In this document: positions 6,459 to 12,510 of the stretch, one piece after another
How the letters are laid out: each line of letters starts with the position of its first letter
Position numbering within the stretch: position 1 is the stretch's first letter
Assembly: GCA_025465385.1 (NCBI GenBank)
Contig: JAODNG010000516.1
Coordinates: 1-16,638, forward strand
Reading direction: 5' to 3'
Source: Pseudonocardiales bacterium
Lineage (GTDB): Bacteria > Actinomycetota > Actinomycetes > Mycobacteriales > Pseudonocardiaceae
Length of the DNA stretch: 16,638 bases
Program-made: the position numbers and the translations under genes
Notes under the pieces: model-generated
Told to the model about the DNA's origin: nothing
Databases searched by the model: none
The model's input: the letters and a program-made list of their open reading frames with translations, nothing else

Positions 6459-7685
6459 GTGACATTGCTGAGGTCCGGTCTGCTCCCTCCGGCTGGTGCG
6501 CCGCTGGATATCGCTGCCGGTCGAGGGCCGACCTGGCTGGACGGGTGGCTGTCGAGCCATGGCGCCGACCTCGTCGCCTGGCGCAGACACATCCACACCA
6601 ATCCGGAACTCGCCTACCAGGAACATGGCACCACCGCACTGATCGCCGAGTGTCTCGGCAGTGCCGGTCTGGCGCCCACCGTGCTGCCCGGCGGCACCGG
6701 CCTAATTTGCGACGTCGGCACCGGTACCCGGTGTGTTGCCCTGCGCGCCGACATCGACGCACTGCCCATCTTGGAAGCCACCGGACTGCCGTTCGCCTCC
6801 ACCTCGGACGGCAGGATGCACGCGTGCGGGCACGACGCGCATACCGCGATCCTGCTCGGCACAGCGCTTGCCCTGGCATCGGCTCCGACCCTCCCCGGCC
6901 GGATCCGGATGGTCTTTCAGCCGGCTGAGGAAGTGATGCCCGGCGGCGCATTGAGCGTGCTCGCTGCTGACGCTCTGTCCGGTGTGGAGCGGATCTTCGC
7001 GCTGCACTGCGATCCGCGGTTGGGAGTCGGTCAGGTGGGCACCCGGGTGGGAGCGATCACCTCGGCATCGGACCTGGTGGAGCTGCGGCTGTCGTCGCCA
7101 GGTGGGCACACGGCCCGCCCGCACCTCACCGCCGATCTGGTGCATGCCCTCGGGACAGTGATCATCGGCCTGCCTGCGCTGCTGTCCCGGCGGGTCGACC
7201 CCCGGTCGGGCACCCTGCTCGTCTGGGGGGTGGTGCAAGCGGGCGACGCCGCGAACATCGTCCCGCAGGAGGGGCTGCTTCGTGGCATCCTGCGTACCGC
7301 GGACCGCAGGATCTGGGCCGACCTGGTGCCACTGGTCCGTGACTTGGTCACGGCCCTGTTGGCGCCCACCGGCGTGAGTTTCGACCTGCGTCATGTCCGC
7401 GGCGTTCCGCCGGTAGTCAACGAGGCGGTCAGCACCGAGCTGCTGCGTGACGGTGTCTCCGCGGCGCTAGGTGGGGATGCGGTGGCGGCTACCGAGCAGT
7501 CCTCCGGTGGAGAGGACTTCGCCTGGTACCTCGAGCACGTGCCTGGATCAATGGGCCGCCTTGGCGTCTGGGCCGGCGAAGGAGCGCAGCGCGATCTGCA
7601 CCAGTCGACCTTCGACCTCGATGAACGCGCGCTGCCGCTCGGCGTGCGGGTCATGGTGCACAGCGCACTGGCCGCCCTCGGCTGA
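6459..7685 (+). CDS. amiA1: M20-family amidohydrolase, AmiA1-type (N-acyl-L-amino acid amidohydrolase)
   Basis: A 408-residue cytoplasmic metallohydrolase of the M20D/IAA-amino acid hydrolase group, close in length to M. tuberculosis AmiA1 (Rv3305c). It has AWRRHIHTNPELAYQEH (40-56), ALRADIDALPI (94-104), the metal site HACGHDAHTAILLG (121-134; Cys123, His125), QPAEE (154-158), ALHCDP (181-186, with His183), a dimerisation-domain segment SSPGGHTARPHL, and a C-terminal SSGGEDFAWYLEHVPG with a following LHQSTFDLDE. These match the two-metal ligands of ILL2-type enzymes, which cleave N-acyl amino acids. The GTG at 6459 is chosen for GGGAGG 6 nt upstream. An N-terminal extension of about 25 residues precedes the catalytic domain. 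It is 85 nt after the mutase gene on the same strand. The physiological substrate is unknown. Confidence 0.9.
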   Translation: MTLLRSGLLPPAGAPLDIAAGRGPTWLDGWLSSHGADLVAWRRHIHTNPELAYQEHGTTALIAECLGSAGLAPTVLPGGTGLICDVGTGTRCVALRADIDALPILEATGLPFASTSDGRMHACGHDAHTAILLGTALALASAPTLPGRIRMVFQPAEEVMPGGALSVLAADALSGVERIFALHCDPRLGVGQVGTRVGAITSASDLVELRLSSPGGHTARPHLTADLVHALGTVIIGLPALLSRRVDPRSGTLLVWGVVQAGDAANIVPQEGLLRGILRTADRRIWADLVPLVRDLVTALLAPTGVSFDLRHVRGVPPVVNEAVSTELLRDGVSAALGGDAVAATEQSSGGEDFAWYLEHVPGSMGRLGVWAGEGAQRDLHQSTFDLDERALPLGVRVMVHSALAALG

Positions 7686-8106
7686 CGGCACCTACTGAGT
7701 GAAGGCAAGCGCTGGAGTGACTAGGTGATCGCGCAATGTGCAGGGTGCTTGGCGCGAAGCGAACGCAGCGTCATCAGAGTTCCTGCTCGGTAGTCGCATT
7801 TCCCGCGGACACTAGGTAGTCATCGCCGGTGTTCCCTGGTAGTGCGCTGCCAGCTGCTTCGCAAACGTCGCGGGTCCTACAGCACACCAGACGCGCCGGG
7901 CTCGCTCCCTCACGGGCAACGGGCCGCACCGAAGCGGCGTCCGTACTCCTACGCTCACCACCCCAGCATGGCGTCTCACCAGCGGCGGTGCGGTCGGTTG
8001 GCAGCTGAGCAACGGCGAACGGCGTTGCCTGCATGGGTGCCGGTTGCGGTGACATCGGTAACTCCCGGCCAATGACTAGGTAAGCGAAAAAAACGGCTTC
8101 ACGGCA

Positions 8107-8134
8107 TAGGTGGCTGCATGCGAAATTAGGTGGC
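8107..8134. repeat. Pair of TAGGTGGC direct repeats, 20-nt period
   Basis: TAGGTGGC occurs at 8107-8114 and again at 8127-8134, start to start 20 nt, close to two helical turns. It lies about 120-147 nt upstream of the glycine-rich peptide start in an AT-rich stretch. It could be an activator site. With only two 8-mers, chance is not excluded. Confidence 0.35.
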
Positions 8135-8241
8135 GAATAGATGTTGTCAGGCGACCTTCTGCTCGTCAGAGTATGTATTAGCCAAATCGGCAGGATGAAG
8201 TCGAAGAGGCACTTCTGTCCCGGCCCGCTATGGGCAATTCC

Positions 8242-8248
8242 AAGGAGG
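8242..8248 (+). promoter_or_regulatory. Perfect Shine-Dalgarno of the glycine-rich peptide gene
   Basis: AAGGAGG, full anti-SD match, 5 nt before ATG 8254. It selects this start over the in-frame ATG at 8230. It is the strongest ribosome-binding site in the window, where many other genes appear leaderless. Confidence 0.85.
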
Positions 8249-8253
8249 AATGC

Positions 8254-8532
8254 ATGTCTGACGCATTGAGCTTTGTTGACATCGATGGCCAGCACGTCGA
8301 GCTGCTCCCGGCTCGTACCGTCATGTCGATGTTCCGCGCCGGTTGTGGCTGCGAGGGTGGCGGCGGCGGCGAGGAAGGCGGCAACGGCGGTGTCGGCGGT
8401 AACGGTGGCTCCGCGCAGGGTGGCCTCGGCATCAACGTCCTGAGTGGTCTCGGCGTCCTGGGCACTGGCACCGCCAGCGCGGGTGACGCAACCGGCGGCA
8501 ACGGTGGCAGCGCTGACGGCGGCCACGCCTGA
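8254..8532 (+). CDS. Glycine-rich 92-residue peptide with leader-like N-terminus; RiPP-precursor-like, function unknown
   Basis: No known family is assigned. Residues 1-28 are of normal composition (VDIDGQHVELLPARTVM, 8-24), with acidic and hydrophobic residues and an ELLPAR core. From residue 30 composition changes abruptly: AGCGCEGGGGGEEGG, then three GGNGG units (42-46, 48-52, 81-85) around a hydrophobic GINVLSGLGVLGTG (59-72). 29 of residues 30-92 are Gly. The only Cys are 31 and 33. There is no Lys and no aromatic residue after Phe27. It lacks a signal peptide and the PE domain of PE_PGRS proteins. The split into leader-like head and Gly/Ser/Asn/Thr tail with Cys recalls modified-peptide precursors such as microcin B17, but no modifying enzyme or exporter lies nearby. 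A strong Shine-Dalgarno precedes it and a strong terminator follows. It sits alone between convergent amiA1 and cyclotransferase genes. Confidence 0.8.
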   Translation: MSDALSFVDIDGQHVELLPARTVMSMFRAGCGCEGGGGGEEGGNGGVGGNGGSAQGGLGINVLSGLGVLGTGTASAGDATGGNGGSADGGHA

Positions 8533-8638
8533 GTCAACCGCAGCTGAATCATGCTGATCGGTGTGATCGGCGAATAGCACGTGCGGTGTGCGTTTGCTAG
8601 GGAACGGGCACCGTCTATAGCCGGCGGCAAATGCTGAA

Positions 8639-8702
8639 GGTGGTACTGGGGCAGCCGACTACCCTCCAGTCGTGCAGTACCCCCGCGCGATGACCAATCG
8701 CG
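8639..8702 (+). ncRNA. Candidate structured RNA or 3' UTR: two hairpins ahead of the terminator
   Basis: Hairpin A nests two stems: GGTACT (8642-8647) pairs with AGTACC (8676-8681), and inside it CGACT (8656-8660) pairs with AGTCG (8668-8672) around loop ACCCTCC. GG 8639-8640 can also pair with CC 8683-8684. Hairpin B is CGCGAT (8686-8691) with ATCGCG (8697-8702), loop GACCA. The intrinsic terminator at 8719 is the third stem. Together they could be the folded trailer of the peptide mRNA or a separate small RNA. I recognise no known RNA family; the 6C motif is excluded because the loops lack C6 runs. Confidence 0.4.
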
Positions 8703-8718
8703 TGTAATGCCGTCGGTA

Positions 8719-8760
8719 CTGAAGGGACGGCCGCAATGCGGCCGTCCCTTCAGCTTTTTT
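8719..8760 (+). terminator. Strong intrinsic terminator
   Basis: CTGAAGGGACGGCCGC (8719-8734) is perfectly complementary to 8738-8753, a 16-bp stem with loop AAT, followed by CTTTTTT (8754-8760). Only the plus strand has the T-run, so it ends transcripts from the peptide gene. Such a classical terminator is uncommon in mycobacteria. Confidence 0.92.
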
Positions 8761-8769
8761 ACCCCGGTA

Positions 8770-8784
8770 ACCCGGATACCGGGT
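8770..8784 (-). terminator. Hairpin without T-run just after the cyclotransferase gene
   Basis: ACCCGG-ATA-CCGGGT is a perfect 6-bp stem starting 5 nt past the minus-strand stop at 8790. There is no U-tract on that strand. It may serve as a weak terminator or 3'-end stabiliser. Confidence 0.35.
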
Positions 8785-8789
8785 GAGGA

Positions 8790-9242
8790 TCAGGGACCTA
8801 TGCCCGCGCAGGGCCGGCTGCGGAGTTCGGCGACGTAGTCCTCGGGCGCGCCGGCCGCTTCAGCGGCGTCGGCGACGACGCCCAGATAGCGCGCCGATGG
8901 GAGGCCACCTTCGTAGGCGTCTAAGACGTAGAGCCAGGCGAGCACCGAGCCGTCGAGCGTGTGCACCCGCAGTTTCAACTTCTTGTGCAGGCCGAAATCT
9001 TCGCCTTCCCAGCGGTCGAGCAGCTTTTCGTCCTCCGGAGTGACGTCGTAGATGACGACGAACACCTGGGACCCGGGGTCTTCTACGACGGTGGCCAGGG
9101 CGCCTTCCCAGCTAAGGTCCTCGCCACCGAAAGTCAGCCGCCACCCGATCAGCCACCCGGTCATCGCCGTCGGCGAATGCGGCGCGCGCTGCATCATCTG
9201 GGCGGGATCCATGTTTGACCCATAGGCGGCGTAGAGCGGCAC
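8790..9242 (-). CDS. Gamma-glutamylcyclotransferase-like protein (AIG2/GGCT fold, Rv3304-like)
   Basis: A 150-residue cytoplasmic protein. It opens VPLYAAYGSNMDPAQM with the fold's substrate-loop motif YGSN (7-10). Glu79 in LDRWEGEDFGL stands where GGCT enzymes have the general acid/base Glu, and LAWLYVLDAY (101-110) is a conserved core strand. From memory it matches M. tuberculosis Rv3304 closely, which also neighbours amiA1 convergently. GGCTs turn gamma-glutamyl amides into 5-oxoproline plus amine. Mycobacteria use mycothiol, not glutathione, so the true substrate is open. The GTG at 9242 is favoured because TACGCT lies 7 nt upstream, giving a leaderless message. Confidence 0.9.
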   Translation of the reverse strand: MPLYAAYGSNMDPAQMMQRAPHSPTAMTGWLIGWRLTFGGEDLSWEGALATVVEDPGSQVFVVIYDVTPEDEKLLDRWEGEDFGLHKKLKLRVHTLDGSVLAWLYVLDAYEGGLPSARYLGVVADAAEAAGAPEDYVAELRSRPCAGIGP

Positions 9243-9249
9243 GCGCGAT

Positions 9250-9255
9250 AGCGTA
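9250..9255 (-). promoter_or_regulatory. Leaderless -10 box of the cyclotransferase gene
   Basis: TACGCT on the minus strand, 7 nt before GTG 9242. There is no Shine-Dalgarno. Confidence 0.5.
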
Positions 9256-9404
9256 GCTGCCGCGCGATGTGCCCCAGCGCTCCCGCCACCGCCATTGGTT
9301 ACGCGTTGTTCACCGGCGTGCGTACTCAGCGTGCATAGCATGAGGCAACCACCGGCGCACCCACGCGTCTTACTAGGTATCAGACCGGCAGGAGGAGGTT
9401 GCGG

Positions 9405-9650
9405 ATGCGGATCGTTGCTTGCGGGCTGATCGCTGGCGCGGCCCTGTTGGGTGGTGCCCCGATGGCCATGGCCGATGTGGCGGGCGGCAGAACCAGCCCG
9501 GACAGTCAAGCCGCGCCGCAGGCCGAGGTGAGCATGCTGGCGGTATCACTCACCGTGGGCGGTGCGGTGGCGATGGCGGGGTCCGGCGTGGCACTGGTGC
9601 TGACCCGGCGTCGCACGGTCAGTCGTCCACCCAGCCAAGTGTCCGGCTGA
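9405..9650 (+). CDS. Small exported membrane protein, unknown function
   Basis: An 81-residue protein. A signal peptide covers about residues 1-24: MRIVACGLIAGAALLGGAPM then AMA before Asp, a good signal peptidase I site. A short external linker of about 18 polar residues follows (VAGGRTSPDSQAAPQAE), then one hydrophobic span, about 44-67 (MLAVSLTVGGAVAMAGSGVA), and a positive stop-transfer tail LTRRRTVSR. The predicted topology is N-out/C-in. ATG 9405 is set by GGAGGAGG (9391-9398), 6 nt upstream. Its last 32 nt overlap the 3' end of glpK on the other strand. It is divergent from the cyclotransferase gene. I recognise no family; the function is unknown. Confidence 0.75.
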   Translation: MRIVACGLIAGAALLGGAPMAMADVAGGRTSPDSQAAPQAEVSMLAVSLTVGGAVAMAGSGVALVLTRRRTVSRPPSQVSG

Positions 9651-11127
9651 CCGCCTTGCGCCACTGGTGGTAGAGCACCTCGCGTCGTGACCGGTCCATG
9701 GTCGGATCCCACCGCCGGTCCGCCGTCCAGTTGGCCCGGATCTCGCTGGCTCCTGACCAGAACCCGACGGCGAGACCGGCGGCGTAGGCGGCGCCCAACG
9801 CGGTGGTCTCACGGATCACGGGTCGGATCACCGGGACGCCCAGAACGTCCGCCTGGAACTGCATGAGCAGCTCGTTGCCCACCATCCCGCCATCCACTTT
9901 CAGCGAGGTCAACGTGGCGCCGGAGTCGGCGTTCATCGCATCGAGCACCTCGCGGGATTGGAACGCGGTCGCTTCCAGGACCGCCCTGGCCAGATGACCC
10001 CGGTTGACATAGCGGGTCAACCCGACGATGACGCCGCGAGCGTCGGAGCGCCAGTGTGGGGCGAACAGCCCGGAGAACGCCGGCACGAAGTAGGCCCCAC
10101 CGTTGTCGGCGACGGTAGCCGCCAGCTGCTCGATCTCCGCCGCCGAGGAGATCATGCCGAGGTTGTCCCGCAGCCACTGCACCAGCGACCCGGTGACCGC
10201 GATGGAACCCTCTAACGCATACACCGGATCCTGCGATCCGATCTTGTAGCACACTGTGGTGAGCAGCCCGTTGCGGCTGCGCACCTGCTCGGTACCGGTG
10301 TTGAGCAGCATGAAGTTACCGGTGCCGTAGGTGTTCTTGGCCTCCCCGACGGACAGGCAGGCTTGGCCGAAGGTGGCCGCCTGCTGGTCACCGAGGATGC
10401 CGGCGATGGGAACCCCGGCCAGCACTGCTGGCTCGCGCACCATCCCGTAAATCTCTGACGACGAGCGGATCTGCGGCAGCATCGACGTCGGGACGGCCAT
10501 TTCCTCAGCGATGCCCTCGTCCCAGCACAGTGTCTCCAGATCCATCAGCAGGGTCCGGGAGGCGTTGGTGGGGTCGGTGACGTGCAGGCCACCGGTCGGG
10601 CCGCCGCTGAGATTCCAGAGCAGCCAGGTGTCGATGGTGCCGAAGCACAGTTCGCCGTTGCGCGCCCGCTGCCGAGCGCCCTTGACCTGGTCCAGGATCC
10701 AACGGATCTTCGGGCCGGAGAAGTAGGTGGACAATGGCAGCCCGGTGCGGTGCTGGTACCGGCTCGCGCCGCTGGACCCGCCGAGGTCGGCACATAAGCG
10801 GGCGGTGCGGGTGTCCTGCCAGACGATCGCGTTGTACACCGGTTCACCGCTGAGCCGATCCCACACCACCGCGGTCTCCCGCTGGTTGGCGATGCCCACC
10901 GCGGCGAGGTCCGCAGCGGTCAGGTGAGCTTTGGCCAGTGCCCCGGCGGCGACCTCGCGAGTATTCGCCCATATCTCCAGCGGATCGTGTTCGACCCAGC
11001 CGGCGGCCGGCAGGTGTTGCCGGTGCTCCCGCTGATCGGCGCTGACCACCCGGCCGTCGTGGTCGAAGACCATGCAGCGGGTGGACGTGGTTCCCTGGTC
11101 GATCGCCGCGACGTACTGCTGCATCAC
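9619..11127 (-). CDS. glpK: Glycerol kinase
   Basis: A 502-residue FGGY-family kinase converting glycerol and ATP to sn-glycerol-3-phosphate. It has VAAIDQGTTSTRCMVFD (ATP phosphate loop, DQGTTS at 10-15), IANQRETAVVWDR (79-91), VWQDTR (102-107), TIDTWLLWNLSGG (164-176), the catalytic base Asp247 in GILGDQQAATFGQ, and NTYGTGNFMLLNTG (265-278). The loop before Asp247 reads MVREPAVLAGVPI where E. coli GlpK has GGKGGTRI, its fructose-1,6-bisphosphate site; inhibition by FBP is therefore unlikely. GTG 11127 has TAACGT 6 nt upstream, suggesting a leaderless start; ATG 11124 is the alternative. It is divergent from an MFS transporter gene and near glpD2. Confidence 0.96.
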   Translation of the reverse strand: MMQQYVAAIDQGTTSTRCMVFDHDGRVVSADQREHRQHLPAAGWVEHDPLEIWANTREVAAGALAKAHLTAADLAAVGIANQRETAVVWDRLSGEPVYNAIVWQDTRTARLCADLGGSSGASRYQHRTGLPLSTYFSGPKIRWILDQVKGARQRARNGELCFGTIDTWLLWNLSGGPTGGLHVTDPTNASRTLLMDLETLCWDEGIAEEMAVPTSMLPQIRSSSEIYGMVREPAVLAGVPIAGILGDQQAATFGQACLSVGEAKNTYGTGNFMLLNTGTEQVRSRNGLLTTVCYKIGSQDPVYALEGSIAVTGSLVQWLRDNLGMISSAAEIEQLAATVADNGGAYFVPAFSGLFAPHWRSDARGVIVGLTRYVNRGHLARAVLEATAFQSREVLDAMNADSGATLTSLKVDGGMVGNELLMQFQADVLGVPVIRPVIRETTALGAAYAAGLAVGFWSGASEIRANWTADRRWDPTMDRSRREVLYHQWRKAVSRTLGWVDD

Positions 11128-11133
11128 CTCTGG

Positions 11134-11139
11134 ACGTTA
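11134..11139 (-). promoter_or_regulatory. Leaderless -10 box of glpK
   Basis: TAACGT on the minus strand, 6 nt upstream of GTG 11127. It lies in the 52-bp gap shared with the divergent transporter gene. Confidence 0.45.
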
Positions 11140-11179
11140 GCGGGTTGGCGACCGCCGCGATCCGGGAAGTCTCCACATC

Positions 11180-12385
11180 ATGGGGAACCAATTACTCCGG
11201 CAGCGATCCGGACGTGGCGCGACCGGCTGGCCCGCCGTCACCCTCATCGGGGCGGCTTTCGCGATCACCATGCTGGGCACCACGCTACCTACGCCGCTGT
11301 ATCCGCTTTACGAAAAGGCCTTCGGCTTCGGTGAGCTGGTCACCACGGTGGTGTTCGCCGCCTACGCGGTCGGGGTTACGGCTGCCCTGCTGGTGTTCGG
11401 GCATTGGTCGGATCAGCTGGGCCGGCGACCGATGCTGCAGGCGGGGCTGGCCCTGTCCGGCCTTTCCGCCTTCGTGTTCCTGTTGGCAGGGGGGTTGGGT
11501 TGGCTGTTCGTCGGCCGGGTGGTGTCTGGCTTGTCGGCCGGCATTTTCACCGGGACGGCGACTGCGACGATCGTGGATCTCGCTCCTGAATCCGGTAAGA
11601 AGCGGGCGAGTCTGATCGCGGCCGCGGTGAACATGGGTGGCCTTGGCGCGGGTCCGCTGCTGGCCGGCATCCTCGCCCAGTACGCGCCGCTGCCGTTGAC
11701 CCTGTGTTTCATCGTGGATCTGGTGCTCGTCGTGGCCGCCGTCGGTGCTGTTCAGCTCGTTGCCGAACCGGTGCGGCGGGCCCGCACACTGCGGCTGCGG
11801 CCGCAGAAGATCGATGTGCCGATGGAGATTCGCGGCGTGTTCACTCGGGCAGCGATCGCCGGATTCGCCGGCTTCGCGGTGCTCGGCTTGTTCACCGCGG
11901 TATCCCCGGCGTTTCTCGCCACGGTGCTGCACCACACCAATCACGCACTCACCGGTGCGGTGGTGATTTCGGTGTTCATCGCCTCGACAATCGGCCAGTC
12001 GCTGTCATCGCTCATCGGCGAGCAACGTGCTCTCATAGTGGGATGCGTGGGCCTCATCGCGGGGATGGTGCTGGTGGCGGCGAGTCTTCCTCTCCATTCG
12101 CTTGCGGTGCTCATCGTGGGAGGGATCATCGCCGGGCTCGGTCAAGGCCTGAGTTTCCGGGCTGGGCTCGGAGCAGTGACCAGCGCCGCGCCGTCGGACA
12201 AGCGCGGTGAGATCACGTCAAGCTACTTCGTGATGCTCTATATCGGCATCTCCATCCCGGTGATCGGGGAGGGCGCCGCAGCGACGGCCCTCGGCCTCGT
12301 CACCGCTGGCATGGTGTTCGCGGCGCTCGTCGCGATCCTTGCCGCCGTGGCGCTGGTATTACTGGTGCGCAGCGCCTCACACTAA
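11180..12385 (+). CDS. Major facilitator superfamily transporter, 12 membrane segments, substrate unknown
   Basis: A 401-residue integral membrane protein. Hydrophobic helices run throughout, from WPAVTLIGAAFAITMLG (17-33) to LVAILAAVALVLLV near the end, and fit 12 spans in two halves split by a cytoplasmic loop with LRLRPQKIDVPMEIRG. MFS motif A is GHWSDQLGRR (74-83, Asp78) between helices 2 and 3. The fold gives proton-coupled transport or efflux; the sequence does not name the substrate. Its place between glpK and glpD2 suggests a link to glycerol or related polyol uptake, but a drug-type exporter is equally possible. ATG 11180 has only a weak GGGAAG about 10 nt upstream. Confidence 0.9.
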   Translation: MGNQLLRQRSGRGATGWPAVTLIGAAFAITMLGTTLPTPLYPLYEKAFGFGELVTTVVFAAYAVGVTAALLVFGHWSDQLGRRPMLQAGLALSGLSAFVFLLAGGLGWLFVGRVVSGLSAGIFTGTATATIVDLAPESGKKRASLIAAAVNMGGLGAGPLLAGILAQYAPLPLTLCFIVDLVLVVAAVGAVQLVAEPVRRARTLRLRPQKIDVPMEIRGVFTRAAIAGFAGFAVLGLFTAVSPAFLATVLHHTNHALTGAVVISVFIASTIGQSLSSLIGEQRALIVGCVGLIAGMVLVAASLPLHSLAVLIVGGIIAGLGQGLSFRAGLGAVTSAAPSDKRGEITSSYFVMLYIGISIPVIGEGAAATALGLVTAGMVFAALVAILAAVALVLLVRSASH

Positions 12386-12455
12386 TCACCGTTCGTAGCG
12401 TGCCACACACGATAACCAGGCACGAGGGAGTTCAAGGAGGCTGCCACGCGGTAGC

Positions 12456-12510
12456 GTGCAGCAGGCGAACCGGGTACAGGCAGGGGGTGGGACCGACCGG
12501 TGCAGCAGGC
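12456..12510 (+). repeat. 11-bp direct repeat GTGCAGCAGGC around the glpD2 start
   Basis: GTGCAGCAGGC occurs at 12456-12466 and again at 12500-12510, the second being the glpD2 start. A good AAGGAGG (12434-12440) lies before the first copy, which is out of frame with glpD2. The arrangement makes the start of glpD2 less certain. Confidence 0.4.

Larger units (their letters stand above)
7686..8253. other. Gene-poor stretch upstream of the glycine-rich peptide gene
   Basis: No coding region with recognisable features was found on either strand in these 568 bases. Base composition falls well below the surrounding GC level, most clearly from about 8075 to 8220, which includes a run of seven A at 8087-8093. 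The sequence has short direct repeats (8107-8134) and several TAGGT words. Short open frames here are arginine/proline-rich and lack good Shine-Dalgarno sites. It may be a long regulatory leader, the debris of an old insertion, or a gene too decayed to recognise. Confidence 0.5.

Noticed and set aside
8254..8532. PE_PGRS protein
   Set aside because: GGNGG repeats resemble PGRS, but there is no N-terminal PE domain of about 100 residues and the head is unrelated.
8132..8577. GGCGAATAG direct repeat flanking the peptide gene as a target-site duplication
   Set aside because: A 9-mer shared by two regions of about 500 nt is expected about once by chance, and no transposase or terminal repeats are seen.
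7774..8580. Long minus-strand open frame (268 codons) across the peptide gene
   Set aside because: It is mostly antisense to the Gly-rich repeat, giving Ala/Thr-rich low-complexity protein, has no ribosome site, and shows no family motif in its other half.
7719..9378. Recurring ACTAGGT words at about 7720, 7811, 8075 and 9373
   Set aside because: Spacing is irregular, flanks differ, and one lies outside the island, so no coherent element is supported.
9405..9650. Lipoprotein reading of the small membrane protein (IVAC at residues 3-6)
   Set aside because: The Cys is at residue 6, too near the start for a lipobox; a signal peptidase I site after AMA fits better.
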